Assembly (NCBI GenBank): GCA_015063625.1
Contig: SVTT01000005.1
Location: 1 to 44,978, forward strand
DNA: 44,978 nt
Direction: 5' to 3'
Origin: Oscillospiraceae bacterium
Lineage (GTDB): Bacteria > Bacillota > Clostridia > Oscillospirales > CAG-272
Made by a program: the position numbers and the translations under genes. Below, piece after piece: positions 32,874 through 41,533 of the stretch. The notes under the pieces are model-generated. The model was not told the origin of the DNA and did not search any database. It worked only from the letters and a program-made list of their open reading frames with translations. Position 1 is the stretch's first letter. Every line of letters begins with the position of its first letter.

Positions 32874-34163
32874 ATGAAAATCGGCAAAAAAGTATTGATA
32901 TTTTCTCTCTGCGGTGTCTTGACCGCAGGGGCGATCGGGACGGCGTCGGTGCTGCTTGGGGGCAGAGAGGGAGAGAGCGCGGTGATCAGCGGCGGTATGG
33001 CGCAGCTTGCGGGGCAGACCTATCTTGCCGCGTCGGCGGTCAAGGGGCAGAGCATTACCTTTACGGGAGAATGGTTTGACGAGCGCGTAGGGGGTGGCAA
33101 GGTCAGTGCCATCACCGTGACCGAGCTTCCGCCGCCTACCGAGGGCGTGCTGAGGCTGGGGTACAGCGCTGTCGAGCGCGGACAGAGTATTCCTCGGGAA
33201 ACGCTTTCCTATCTCTCCTTTATCCCCAATGACGGGGTGCAAAACAGCAGTTTTTCCTTTGTTCCTGCCACAGAGGAGGGGACGTGCGGATATGCGCTTT
33301 CCTGTGCACTGCTGCTTACCGACAGTGTCAATTGCTGCCCCACGGGCACCAAAAGCGTCACGGCGGTCTCCACGCATGAAACGCTTTCCTTTACGGGGAC
33401 GCTGACGGCACAGGATCCCGAGGGGGATGCACTTTATTTTGAGATCGCCTCTTACCCGGGGAACGGAACGGTCGAGCTGGATGCCACCACGGGACACTTC
33501 GTTTACCGACCGAAGGACGGCTTTCACGGCGAGGACAGCTTCACCTGGCGTGTGCAGGATGCGTACGGCAGCTTTGCGCCCGAGGCGACCGTCAGTGTGA
33601 CGGTGCACGAGCTTGCCACAGGATATCTGTTTGCCGACATGATGGGACACGTGAACCACTCCGATGCCCTTCGTGTCAGTGAAAAGGGCTTGCTCGGCGG
33701 CGAGGAAATGGGCGGAAAGCATTATTTTCATCCGGAGCGCACGCTGACGCGCGCGGCGTTCGTGACGATCCTGCTTGAGGCTGCCGAGATCAAGACGGAG
33801 GATGCGACCGATACCGGCTTTGCCGATGATGCCGAGATCCCCGCAGGAATGAAAGGGGCGATCAGATACGCAAGGGATCAGGGCTGGCTCGGCAGCGAGG
33901 AGCGCTTTCGCCCCAACGAGCCCATCACACGCGCCGAGGCGGCGCGGATCGCAGCGGCAGCGCTCGGTCTGAGTGCGCCGGGCTATCATGAAACGGTCAG
34001 CGATTTTTCTTCCATCCCCGTCGATGCCGCAGATGCCCTCTATGCCATCTACGAGGGGGGCTATATCGATACCGTAACGGGCGGAGCGCTTGCTCCCGCG
34101 GGTGAACTTTCGCGCGGCGATGCGGCGAAGTTCTTTGCGCGTGTGCTGGATGGCAGGGATTGA
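32874..34163 (+). CDS. Surface protein with cadherin-like domain and SLH repeats
   Basis: A 429-aa exported protein. A signal peptide or N-terminal anchor lies at residues 5-28 (VLIFSLCGVLTAGAIGTASVLL). Residues about 160-250 form a tandem-Ig/cadherin-like domain (DPEGDALYFEIASYPGNGTVELD...FVYRPKDGFHGEDSFTWRVQDAYG). Residues about 255-425 hold three degenerate S-layer-homology units (YLFADMMGH, TLTRAAFVTILLEAA, FRPNEPITRAEAARIAAAAL, ELSRGDAAKFFARVL). SLH units bind pyruvylated cell-wall polymer in Gram-positive bacteria. It starts after cggagga and is divergent from gdhA. Confidence 0.85.
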   Translation: MKIGKKVLIFSLCGVLTAGAIGTASVLLGGREGESAVISGGMAQLAGQTYLAASAVKGQSITFTGEWFDERVGGGKVSAITVTELPPPTEGVLRLGYSAVERGQSIPRETLSYLSFIPNDGVQNSSFSFVPATEEGTCGYALSCALLLTDSVNCCPTGTKSVTAVSTHETLSFTGTLTAQDPEGDALYFEIASYPGNGTVELDATTGHFVYRPKDGFHGEDSFTWRVQDAYGSFAPEATVSVTVHELATGYLFADMMGHVNHSDALRVSEKGLLGGEEMGGKHYFHPERTLTRAAFVTILLEAAEIKTEDATDTGFADDAEIPAGMKGAIRYARDQGWLGSEERFRPNEPITRAEAARIAAAALGLSAPGYHETVSDFSSIPVDAADALYAIYEGGYIDTVTGGALAPAGELSRGDAAKFFARVLDGRD

Positions 34164-34216
34164 TGCAGAAAGATACGAAAAAAATGCGATATCGTTCATT
34201 CCTTCGGGCTTCGGAC

Positions 34217-34245
34217 TTGACAAAGGATGCGGCACATGATATAAG
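34217..34245 (+). promoter_or_regulatory. Promoter of the TIM-barrel-like gene
   Basis: TTGACA (34217-34222), a 17-nt spacer and TATAAG (34240-34245), 46 nt before the next start codon. Confidence 0.8.
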
Positions 34246-34290
34246 GTAGGTAGGCGTTTTTGCCAAAGTCTTTTGAAGGAGAGAAACAGG

Positions 34291-35112
34291 ATGGCGATCG
34301 CAAGAGATAAATTTTGGATGTTCGGTGTCCGTGCACACCAGGATGATATCTGGCTTGGAAGGGGTAAGGAGAACCGCACCTCGCAGCGCTCGCGCATCAC
34401 GCCTGCCGAGGGAGCGCTGATGCTGGACGCCCCCAATATGATGATGATCAACTGTGACGGAGAGCCCGTGCCCTTTTCCACCGATGCTTACGGCTATGCC
34501 GAGAGCTTTTGCCGTATGGATAAGGTCCTTTGGGGTGTGACGGGATCCGCCGGCTTCCGCGTGGGAAATGAGGAGGCGTTTATCTGCGATCTTGCCGAGA
34601 AATATCCCAATATCAGCGGCGCCTTTATGGATGACTTTTTCCATCGGTTCCGCGGCTTGCCCGATATGAACGAGCGCGCCGAGGAGCTGTTGCGCGAGAT
34701 CCGTTCAGGCCTTGACAAGGCGTGCCGCCCGATGGAGCTTTATGTGGTGTGGTATACCCGTGAATTCGATACCGTTTCCCCGCATTTGATGGATTACATC
34801 GATGGGATCACGCTCTGGACGTGGCATTCCGAGGAGCTGCCCCTTTTGCCCGAGCGCTTTGCGCGCATTGAGCAGGCGTTCCCCGACAAGAAGAAGCTGC
34901 TCGGCATCTATATGTACGACTTCATGGCAGGGCAGCCCGTGACCGAGGAGCTGATGGAGCTGCAATGTGAGTTCGGTCTTGAGATGATGAAGCAGGGCAG
35001 ACTTGACGGCATGATCTTTGAGACCAATGCGGTGATGGGCGTGGGACTTCCGAGCGAGCTTTGGCTGCGCAAATGGATCGATCGTGTCAAGAATACCGAG
35101 ATCCCCGATTGA
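34291..35112 (+). CDS. Putative TIM-barrel protein, unknown function
   Basis: A 273-aa soluble protein without signal peptide. Alternating strand/helix pattern and acidic strand ends (ISGAFMDDFFHRF, MELYVVWYTREFD, MDYIDGITLWTWHSEEL, KKLLGIYMYDFMAG, LDGMIFETNA) suggest a (beta/alpha)8 barrel like those of glycoside hydrolases, with Asp/Glu at strand tips as possible catalytic residues. No family is named. It has its own promoter and terminator, so it is a single-gene unit. Confidence 0.7.
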   Translation: MAIARDKFWMFGVRAHQDDIWLGRGKENRTSQRSRITPAEGALMLDAPNMMMINCDGEPVPFSTDAYGYAESFCRMDKVLWGVTGSAGFRVGNEEAFICDLAEKYPNISGAFMDDFFHRFRGLPDMNERAEELLREIRSGLDKACRPMELYVVWYTREFDTVSPHLMDYIDGITLWTWHSEELPLLPERFARIEQAFPDKKKLLGIYMYDFMAGQPVTEELMELQCEFGLEMMKQGRLDGMIFETNAVMGVGLPSELWLRKWIDRVKNTEIPD

Positions 35113-35128
35113 TCGGCGTACGATCTGT

Positions 35129-35174
35129 AAAAAAAGGCTCGTCAGTGCAAAAACGTGCACTGACGAGCCTTTTG
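35129..35174. terminator. Bidirectional terminator between convergent genes
   Basis: A perfect 17-bp stem (35133-35149 with 35156-35172) carries A- and T-runs on its two sides. It serves the TIM-barrel-like gene and the leftward AlbA_2 gene. Confidence 0.92.
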
Positions 35175-35184
35175 TATTGGGCAT

Positions 35185-36651
35185 TTACGGTGATTCGGGA
35201 AGGGCTGCGGCTGTCGCATCCGCCTTTTCCTTCAAGCGCCATCTTGCGCTCTTGCCGCTTCCCTCAACCGTTACCAGTCGCTCCCTTTGCATATCCGCGA
35301 GCAGACGCCGCACGCGAGAAAGAGGGAGGCCCACTGCACTCGCGATCTGTGCCGCACGGGCGTCGATGCGCTCGGTCAGATAGTCGGCGATCATTTGCTT
35401 TGCGGGGGCAAGCGGAAGGGTGCGTTTTTTTGTGCTTTTCTCGCTCGTCTTTTTCTTTTTTCGGTAGTAGGGGAGGGTCAGAAGCGTACGCTCGGGGTCA
35501 AATTCCTCCAAGAAATAGGGGGAGGGGTGACCGCTGGCGCGCCAGTCTGCAAACATACGGGCAATGCCGCCCCCGGTGCCGTGACCGATGCCGATCAGAT
35601 TGAAAAGACGGGCAAGCCCCTTGTTGCGCGAGTCGGAGGTTGCAGAGCTCCTCGCCGCGTTGGGGTGGATGCGGAAGCCGCCGGGATTGGAGAAGCAAAG
35701 ACGGTCGGGGAGCCTTTGGATATGAATGCTGCCCTTGGCGCGATAATCGGCGTTGACAAGACAGTTGATCAGCGCCTCGTCGGTAACGGAGCGTCCTCTC
35801 TCGCTCGTGCGGAAAAGACCGCGCAGTCCTGCCGAGCAGCGGCGGTAAAAGTGATAAAGATTTTCGGGGATAGCGTAGCAATCAAGCGTGCGCTCGGGAT
35901 CGCTTTGGCAGCCGTTTTTGCCATCGCTTGCCGTACAGAAGACGGGGCGGTAGGAGGGGTAGACGCGCGTGATAGCGTCCCACCTGCCGAAAAGCAAAAG
36001 TCCCGCACCCGTGGGGCGGAGAGCGCCCTGCGTGTCGCGTGCCGCACCCCCCGTTCGCTCGAGGAAATCCTCGTCAGAGAGGGCTTCAAACACGTGCCCG
36101 GGGCGCAGAGCGCGCATGGCGGCGCGGTAGTCGGCAAGCGTTTCGGGGTCAAGTGCCGTCAGCTCTTGCGTTGGGAGGGGGAGCATATCCTCGGTCTGTG
36201 CGGCGGCGTCGCGCCGCATCGCCTCGATCTCCTCGGGCGTGCAGCGGTAATCTCCCTCGCCACCGCGTCGATAGGTGCCGCGCAGAGGATCGTTTTCGAT
36301 ATAAACGGGGCGGTCGGCTCGCCTTGCACGGGGCACCTCGATGACCACAAACGCCTTTTGGTCGGTGTATTCCACGTGCACGTCACGTCGGGTGAGGATG
36401 TTGACGCTTACGCGGCGAGGATCGTTCAGCTGTCGCCAGAAGCGCTCGATCAGACGCTCAGGATCCTTCAAGCCGATGGCGCGAAAGGATTTGTCCTTGC
36501 CCTCCTCCACGCCGAGCAGGATCACGCCGCCCATGGTGTTGGCGAAGGAGGAGTAGGTCTCCCACACGCTGTAGGGCAGCCCTCCCGCCGCACGCTTTGC
36601 CTCGATGCGGTTGTTCTCGCGGTATTGCTCCACGTTGGAAAATTCGATCAT
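35185..36651 (-). CDS. AlbA_2/Schlafen-domain ATP-binding regulator with C-terminal HTH
   Basis: A 488-aa protein. Residues about 5-130 are the AlbA_2 (Schlafen-like) domain (ENNRIEAKRAAGGLP, SSFANTMGGVILLGVEEG). The middle resembles the ATP-binding HATPase_c_4 part of this family (SVTDEALINCLVNADYRAKG, FSNPGGFRIHP, NLIGIGHGTGGGIARMF). The end is a winged helix (IASAVGLPLSRVRRLLADMQRERLVTVEGSG). Such proteins are common, poorly defined regulators, some linked to phage defence. The promoter is divergent from the next gene. Confidence 0.85.
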   Translation of the reverse strand: MIEFSNVEQYRENNRIEAKRAAGGLPYSVWETYSSFANTMGGVILLGVEEGKDKSFRAIGLKDPERLIERFWRQLNDPRRVSVNILTRRDVHVEYTDQKAFVVIEVPRARRADRPVYIENDPLRGTYRRGGEGDYRCTPEEIEAMRRDAAAQTEDMLPLPTQELTALDPETLADYRAAMRALRPGHVFEALSDEDFLERTGGAARDTQGALRPTGAGLLLFGRWDAITRVYPSYRPVFCTASDGKNGCQSDPERTLDCYAIPENLYHFYRRCSAGLRGLFRTSERGRSVTDEALINCLVNADYRAKGSIHIQRLPDRLCFSNPGGFRIHPNAARSSATSDSRNKGLARLFNLIGIGHGTGGGIARMFADWRASGHPSPYFLEEFDPERTLLTLPYYRKKKKTSEKSTKKRTLPLAPAKQMIADYLTERIDARAAQIASAVGLPLSRVRRLLADMQRERLVTVEGSGKSARWRLKEKADATAAALPESP

Positions 36652-36684
36652 GCAAGCCCCTCCTTTTGTTGGTCCTCTGATGTC

Positions 36685-36713
36685 ATTTTAGCATAAGCGC
36701 GCAGCAAAAGCAA
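36685..36713 (-). promoter_or_regulatory. Promoter of the AlbA_2 gene
   Basis: On the minus strand TTGCTT (36713-36708), a 17-nt spacer and TAAAAT (36690-36685), 34 nt before the start codon. Confidence 0.7.
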
Positions 36714-36745
36714 GTATGCGGGATTTGTAAATTTTGCAGGGGCGG

Positions 36746-36774
36746 TTGACCGCCGCGCGTTTCTTTGGTATAAT
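36746..36774 (+). promoter_or_regulatory. Promoter of the secreted unknown
   Basis: TTGACC (36746-36751), a 17-nt spacer and TATAAT (36769-36774), 29 nt before the start codon. Confidence 0.85.
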
Positions 36775-36803
36775 GAATGCAAGAAACCGTCGGAGGACCT
36801 TTT

Positions 36804-37979
36804 ATGAAACATACAAAGCACGCACTGTCCCTCCTGTCATTGGTACTGGCGCTCCTGATGCTGCTGTCGGTCGGGACATCCTCCCTGCCGCTTTCGGCAA
36901 GCGAGCCGGTCGGCATGCGCTTTTTGCTCGGTGAGGAGCAGGTGCGCTTCGTCGACACCGCGTCGGCAGGTAATCTCAATCTCCCCACACTCACGGGCAC
37001 AGAGGCGGCGTACTTCGTGGGCTGGTATGCGCAAAAGGGGGAGGAAGCCGTATTTTTGCCCGCAGGCGCGCACTATTTTTATGAGGCGGGAGAGAGCACC
37101 AAGTTTTCTGCCGTGCTGGTGCATGCCGTGACGGCGCGAAATGCCACCATGCGCTTTGACGATACGGCGGGCAACGGTATCCGCTTTACCACCGAGCTGC
37201 CCCTTGCCGACTGGCAGCGTCTTGTCGAGATCGGCGCCGAGCCCGCGCGCGGAACGCTCATCGTTCCCCATGCCTATATCAAGCAGATCGGAGGCGTGCT
37301 GACCCATGCGGCGCTGGATGCCCATGAGAAAAAGCGACTTGATGTTCCCGTCGATGCATGGTATGAGAGTGACGGCGAGGCAGCGACCTTTGCGGGGGGC
37401 GTTTCGGGTATTCACTTCCATCACTACACGCTGCTGTACTCTGCAAGGGGCTATATCTCCTTCACCTACAGCAACGGTCAGACCGCATACCATTACGCGG
37501 CGTATGAAAGAGGGGTCGCCATGCAGGAGTCTGCATGGGAGGTGATTTATGCGGCAAGGCAGGACCTCTCGGATATGCAAAATGAGGAGTACCCCTATGC
37601 CGTAGGGGATCGCTTCTCCCGTTACACCGATGCCGAGCGTGCGGCAATGGAGAGGATGTTCGCCCCTGCGGTCAGTCTGCTGGTGGATGAGGGCTATGCG
37701 GGCAACCGTAAGCTGAATCCCGCCTTCAACGAGGCGTATGAGGCGTATTATATCCGCGAGACCGACCCGATGTTTGATGCCGATCTGCGCAATGCGGTGG
37801 GCATTGACGCAAACGGTGCCATGGTGGTGGTCGCCAAGGACGGCACGCCGCTGACCGCGGAAAACGTGCCGGGCGTGGTGCTGACGGTGGATGCAAATTA
37901 TCCCGGCATTGCTGTGAATTTCGTCTTCCACAAGGGAAAGGTGATCATTCCCTATTCGGATTATTCGCAGAGCTATTGA
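36804..37979 (+). CDS. Secreted protein of unknown function
   Basis: A 391-aa protein with a signal peptide (SLLSLVLALLMLLSVGTSSLPLSA, cleavage near residue 32). Residues about 45-110 contain FVGWYAQKGEEAVFLPAGAHY, similar to a single InlB-type B-repeat. The following part (ATMRFDDTAGNGIRFTTELP, GTLIVPHAYI, YISFTYSNGQTAYHYAAYERG) is a domain seen in secreted Clostridia proteins without known role. No catalytic motif and no wall anchor are visible. The start follows cggagga. Confidence 0.7.
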   Translation: MKHTKHALSLLSLVLALLMLLSVGTSSLPLSASEPVGMRFLLGEEQVRFVDTASAGNLNLPTLTGTEAAYFVGWYAQKGEEAVFLPAGAHYFYEAGESTKFSAVLVHAVTARNATMRFDDTAGNGIRFTTELPLADWQRLVEIGAEPARGTLIVPHAYIKQIGGVLTHAALDAHEKKRLDVPVDAWYESDGEAATFAGGVSGIHFHHYTLLYSARGYISFTYSNGQTAYHYAAYERGVAMQESAWEVIYAARQDLSDMQNEEYPYAVGDRFSRYTDAERAAMERMFAPAVSLLVDEGYAGNRKLNPAFNEAYEAYYIRETDPMFDADLRNAVGIDANGAMVVVAKDGTPLTAENVPGVVLTVDANYPGIAVNFVFHKGKVIIPYSDYSQSY

Positions 37980-37982
37980 TCG

Positions 37983-38017
37983 AAAAGGGATGCGGGATGT
38001 CCCCGCATCCCTTTTTC
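37983..38017 (+). terminator. Terminator after the secreted unknown
   Basis: A 14-bp stem of aaaagggatgcggg with its complement (37983-37996, 38002-38015) ends in a T-run. Confidence 0.9.
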
Positions 38018-38050
38018 GGTGCTCCACCTAAAGAAAAATTAAAAAAGGGG

Positions 38051-38079
38051 TTTACAAACCGACTGCCCTTGTGTATAAT
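38051..38079 (+). promoter_or_regulatory. Promoter of the T-box cysE-cysS unit
   Basis: TTTACA (38051-38056), a 17-nt spacer and TATAAT (38074-38079), directly before the T-box leader. Confidence 0.88.
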
Positions 38080-38084
38080 AATAA

Positions 38085-38330
38085 CGAAAAGTCGTTGAAC
38101 GGGAAAAGACCTTCAACTGCCGATCAGAGAGCGTTGCCTTGGCTGTGAGCAACGTGCGGCAAAGGAGGGGATGTGCACCCGGAAGACGCGAGGGCGAACA
38201 GAGTAGTCCTCGACGTACGCCTGCGTTAAGGGCGATCTGTTGACTGACAGGAAAGAGAGGGGGATCCCCTGAAGCAGAGTGGAACCGCGAGTCATCGCCT
38301 CTGTGCCGAAAGGTACGGGGGTTTTTTGTT
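38085..38330 (+). ncRNA. T-box riboswitch leader, cysteine-type
   Basis: A tRNA-sensing leader that permits readthrough when uncharged tRNA binds. Visible parts are a stem I with an AGAGAG element (38126-38131), the apical GGCTGTGAGC region, a likely specifier TGC followed by A in gatgtgcaccc (about 38170), the T-box agagtggaaccgcg (38276-38289), and a terminator hairpin (cctctgtgcc gaaa ggtacgggg) ending in TTTTTT (38297-38328). The TGC specifier agrees with cysE and cysS downstream. The specifier position is read by eye and is less sure than the T-box itself. Confidence 0.9.
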
Positions 38331-38332
38331 TT

Positions 38333-38651
38333 CAGGGCTTTCGGGCGGGTTCGGATGACGCCCTCTTGCCTAGGCAAGAGGGAGTGATCCGAACTCGGTT
38401 TTGAGAGGCAGATATCCGCATCCGCATCGGGAAATTCCCTTGTCATATCCGCATATGACTGCAAGAATTTCCCTTGCGTCAGCAAATATTTGCTCTCTCA
38501 AAACTCGAATGACCCTCAAAGCCTTGATTTTAAGATGATTTTGGTGGCAAGGGCGCGAAGTCAAGTATGGACTTTACAAGCGCACTTGCCGCCGAAAGCG
38601 CTGGAAATCAGGGCTTTCGGGCGGGTTTGGATCGCCCCCTCTTGCCTAGGG
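38333..38651 (-). repeat. Extragenic repeat, copy B, lodged between T-box and cysE
   Basis: Positions 38370-38599 repeat window positions 1-230 in inverted orientation. The unit is bounded by imperfect direct repeats of about 42 bp that begin tcagggctttcgggcgggtt (38333-38374 and about 38609-38650), both ending cctcttgcctagg. At the left edge a 22-bp perfect palindrome centres on cctagg (38361-38382) within a longer imperfect one. No transposase gene is inside. The open frame across it is shared with copy A and is not a gene. Confidence 0.85.
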
Positions 38652-38660
38652 GAGAAAAGT

Positions 38661-39467
38661 ATGAAATTTGATCTTGATGCCGTAAGAGAGGGCGCTCTTT
38701 TGTTCGGAGATGCGCTTCATAAGACCGCAAAGGACCTTGTTCGGCAGGGGCGCGCTTTCGTAAACGAGGTGCGCTATGACGTGGAGTCGATCCGCCAACG
38801 CGACCCCGCCGCTACGGGAAGTGCCGAAATTTTGTTGCTTTATTCGGGGCTCCACGCGCGCACTGCGCACCGCATTTCGCATAAGCTGTACGAGAGGGGG
38901 CATACCTTTTCGGCGCGTGCCGTCAGCCAGCTGGCAAGGCTGGTCACGGGCATTGAGATCCACCCGGGCGCCACCATCGGCAAGGGGCTGGTGATCGACC
39001 ACGGCGCGGGCGTTGTGATCGGAGAAACCGCGGAGATCGGGGATAACTGCACGATCTATCAGGGCGTGACGCTGGGCGGCACGGGCAAGGACGTCGGAAA
39101 GCGCCATCCCACCCTTGGCGATAACGTGATGGTGGGAGCAGGTGCAAAAATACTGGGTCCGTTGGAGATCGGTGATAATGTCAAGATCGCCGCGGGTGCC
39201 GTGGTGCTGGAGAATATTCCCGATGACAGCACGGCAGTGGGTATCCCTGCGCGCGTGGTGCGCGTGAAGGGCGTGCGCATTGCCAATGACCTTGACCAGA
39301 TCCACATTCCCGATCCCGTGGAGCAGAAGCTGACGGCGATCAATACCGAGCTGCGCCGCTTGCGCAAGCGCGTGGCAGAGCTTGAACCGCAGGAAGGCAA
39401 AAAGAAGCCCCGTTCGGCGGCAAAGGAGAAAAAGACGCCCAGAGGTGACGAGGCGAAAGGAGAATAA
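38661..39467 (+). CDS. cysE: Serine O-acetyltransferase CysE
   Basis: A 268-aa enzyme that acetylates serine with acetyl-CoA, the first step of cysteine synthesis. After an N-terminal helical part come left-handed beta-helix hexapeptide repeats (IEIHPGATIGKGLVIDHGAGVVIGETAEIGDN), with the catalytic-loop sequence YQGVTLGGTGKDVGKRHPTLGD and GIPARVV. The last 35 residues are a charged Lys/Glu-rich tail not usual in the family. The start follows ggggagaaaag right after the repeat. Coupled to cysS 1 nt downstream and controlled by the cysteine T-box. Confidence 0.93.
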   Translation: MKFDLDAVREGALLFGDALHKTAKDLVRQGRAFVNEVRYDVESIRQRDPAATGSAEILLLYSGLHARTAHRISHKLYERGHTFSARAVSQLARLVTGIEIHPGATIGKGLVIDHGAGVVIGETAEIGDNCTIYQGVTLGGTGKDVGKRHPTLGDNVMVGAGAKILGPLEIGDNVKIAAGAVVLENIPDDSTAVGIPARVVRVKGVRIANDLDQIHIPDPVEQKLTAINTELRRLRKRVAELEPQEGKKKPRSAAKEKKTPRGDEAKGE

Positions 39468-39468
39468 A

Positions 39469-40923
39469 ATGTATCTTTACAATACCGCAACCAGAAAAAG
39501 AGAGGAATTCGTGCCGAACGAGCCCGGCAAGGTCGGGCTTTATACCTGCGGCCCCACCGTTTATCACTACGCGCATATCGGCAATCTGCGCACCTATATC
39601 ATGGAGGATATTTTAGACCGCTATCTCCGCTATTCGGGCTACGAGGTCAAGCGCGTTATGAACATCACCGACGTGGGTCATCTTTCGAGTGACGGCGACA
39701 CGGGCGAGGATAAGATGCTCAAGGGCGCAAGGCGCGAGAAAAAGACGGTTATGGAGATCGCAAAGTATTACACCGATTGCTTTTTTGCCGATGCCGAGAA
39801 GCTGAATATCCGCCGTCCCGACGTGATCGAGCCTGCCACCGCCTGCATCGATGAGTTTGTCAAGGTCATCTCTTCGCTCATCGAAAAGGGGTATGCCTAT
39901 GAGGCGGGCGGCAATATCTATTTTGACACCTCCAAGCTGAAGGAATACTATGTGTTCAATGATTTCAGCTCCGAGGATCTTGCCGTCGGCGTGCGCGAGG
40001 GCGTTGAGGAGGACGGCAATAAGCGCAACAAGGCGGATTTTGTGCTCTGGTTCACCAAATCCAAGTTTGAGGACCAGGAGCTGAAGTGGGACAGTCCCTT
40101 TGGCGTCGGTTACCCCGGTTGGCACATCGAGTGCTCCTGCATTTCGATGAAGCATCTGGGTGAGCGACTGGATATCCACTGCGGCGGCATCGATAACGCC
40201 TTCCCTCACCACACCAACGAGATCGCACAGAGCGAGGCGTATCTCGGACATAAATGGTGTAATTACTGGATGCACGTTCTGCATCTGAATACCGATTCGG
40301 GTAAGATGTCAAAATCCTCGGGAGAGTTTTTGACGGTCTCCTTGCTGGAAAGCAAGGGCTATGATCCGCTTGCCTATCGGTTCTTCTGCCTTGGCTCACA
40401 CTACCGTAAGTCGCTTGTCTTTTCCTATGAGAATCTGGATAACGCCGTGGTTTCCTTCAATAAGCTCATTGCCCGCATTGCGGCGCTCAAGCCCGAGGAG
40501 GGTGAAACGGTGGACGAGGCGGCGCTTGCCGAGCTGAAGGCGGGCTTTGTGAAGGCGCTTGACAACGATCTCAATACCTCGCTTGCCGTGACGGCGCTCT
40601 ACAACGTCCTGAAGGCGAAAGCAGGCGCTCTTACCAAGCGAGCCGCCATCGCCGATTTTGATACCGTTCTGGCACTGGATCTGCTGAAAAAGGCGGATGA
40701 ATACGCCGCGCGCGAGGCACAAAAGGCAGCCAAGGCGGCAAGCACGGTCCGGATCTATTCGGATGATCCCGAGATCCGCGCCATTGAGGAGGCGATCGAT
40801 GCCAGGACCGCCGCCAAAAAGGCGAAAAATTATGCCGAGGCAGACCGTATCCGTGCCGAGCTGTTGGCACGCGGCATTGTCCTTACCGATACCCCGAGCG
40901 GTACCACCTTTGAGCGCGTCTGA
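39469..40923 (+). CDS. cysS: Cysteinyl-tRNA synthetase CysS
   Basis: A 484-aa class I synthetase that charges tRNA(Cys). It has the HIGH-type motif YAHIGNLRTY, a zinc-site cysteine in LYTCGPTVY, GWHIECSCISMKHLG with CGGIDNAFPHHTNE, the KMSKS loop SGKMSKSSGEF, and a C-terminal helical DALR-like domain. Length is normal. It starts one base after the cysE stop with aaaggag upstream, forming a classic Firmicute cysE-cysS T-box operon. Confidence 0.96.
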   Translation: MYLYNTATRKREEFVPNEPGKVGLYTCGPTVYHYAHIGNLRTYIMEDILDRYLRYSGYEVKRVMNITDVGHLSSDGDTGEDKMLKGARREKKTVMEIAKYYTDCFFADAEKLNIRRPDVIEPATACIDEFVKVISSLIEKGYAYEAGGNIYFDTSKLKEYYVFNDFSSEDLAVGVREGVEEDGNKRNKADFVLWFTKSKFEDQELKWDSPFGVGYPGWHIECSCISMKHLGERLDIHCGGIDNAFPHHTNEIAQSEAYLGHKWCNYWMHVLHLNTDSGKMSKSSGEFLTVSLLESKGYDPLAYRFFCLGSHYRKSLVFSYENLDNAVVSFNKLIARIAALKPEEGETVDEAALAELKAGFVKALDNDLNTSLAVTALYNVLKAKAGALTKRAAIADFDTVLALDLLKKADEYAAREAQKAAKAASTVRIYSDDPEIRAIEEAIDARTAAKKAKNYAEADRIRAELLARGIVLTDTPSGTTFERV

Positions 40924-40977
40924 CGTGCGTCCTTGCCGTGTCTCTCTCCCAAGATGCTTGATTTTTTCAAAATGGGC

Positions 40978-41006
40978 TTGCTTTTTTTCGGTTTCGGTGA
41001 TATAAT
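40978..41006 (+). promoter_or_regulatory. Promoter of the small lipoprotein gene
   Basis: TTGCTT (40978-40983), a 17-nt spacer and TATAAT (41001-41006), 56 nt before the start codon. Confidence 0.75.
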
Positions 41007-41062
41007 TTAACAAGTGGATCTCCTTTCTGGGGATTCCGAATTTGAATTGGAGGAAAGACATC

Positions 41063-41446
41063 ATGAAAAAGTTTGCTCGCATTCTTTGCCTTGCCCTGGT
41101 TGCGGTGATGCTTTGCGCAACCCTCGCTTCCTGCGGTAAGGTCAACGGTACCTACACTGCGGATCTCACGGTTCTCAGTACCGGTGCAAAGATCACCTAT
41201 GACTTCGGTGCGTTCAAAAAGGTGACCCTCACCGTTGAGACGCTTGTTGCCGGCTCTGTAACCGGTACCAAGATCATCGAGGGCAAGTATGACGTTGAGG
41301 AGAAGGACGACGGTTCTATGAACATCACCTTCACCTTCGAGAGCAAGGAAGAGGAAGCAACCACCTACGGTGGCACGCAGACCCTCAAGATCGACAAGGA
41401 GAATGACACCATCACCATTGGTCTTGTGACCTACAAGAAGGTGTGA
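41063..41446 (+). CDS. Small lipoprotein, unknown function
   Basis: A 127-aa protein with a lipoprotein signal: basic start MKKFAR, hydrophobic core and lipobox LASC (Cys at residue 24). The mature part of about 100 residues is beta-rich with a repeated strand pattern (GTYTADLTVLSTGAKITYDF, VTLTVETLVAGSVTGTKI, ITFTFESKEEE), like small lipocalin-type or DUF lipoproteins of Clostridia. It has its own promoter and terminator. Codon use is very regular, suggesting high expression. No function is known. Confidence 0.85.
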   Translation: MKKFARILCLALVAVMLCATLASCGKVNGTYTADLTVLSTGAKITYDFGAFKKVTLTVETLVAGSVTGTKIIEGKYDVEEKDDGSMNITFTFESKEEEATTYGGTQTLKIDKENDTITIGLVTYKKV

Positions 41447-41465
41447 TCTCGGTCGCCGACGACGT

Positions 41466-41500
41466 AAAAAAACGGACTTCCGCGGAAGTCCGTTTTTTTT
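41466..41500 (+). terminator. Terminator after the lipoprotein gene
   Basis: A perfect 16-bp stem (41466-41481 with 41484-41499) has A- and T-runs. A second hairpin aaccacgcga/tcgcgtggtt follows at 41511-41533. Confidence 0.93.
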
Positions 41501-41533
41501 GTGAAACGAAAACCACGCGATAGTCGCGTGGTT

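Noticed and set aside
38039-38485. Leftward 148-aa reading frame
   Set aside because: It lies across the T-box leader and the repeat on the opposite strand and has no protein-like features.
41020-41045. Another copy of the ccgaattcgg repeat end before the lipoprotein gene
   Set aside because: The sequence ggattccgaatttgaattgg is only loosely similar and lacks the ctcccttcttgc-like end; chance is likely.
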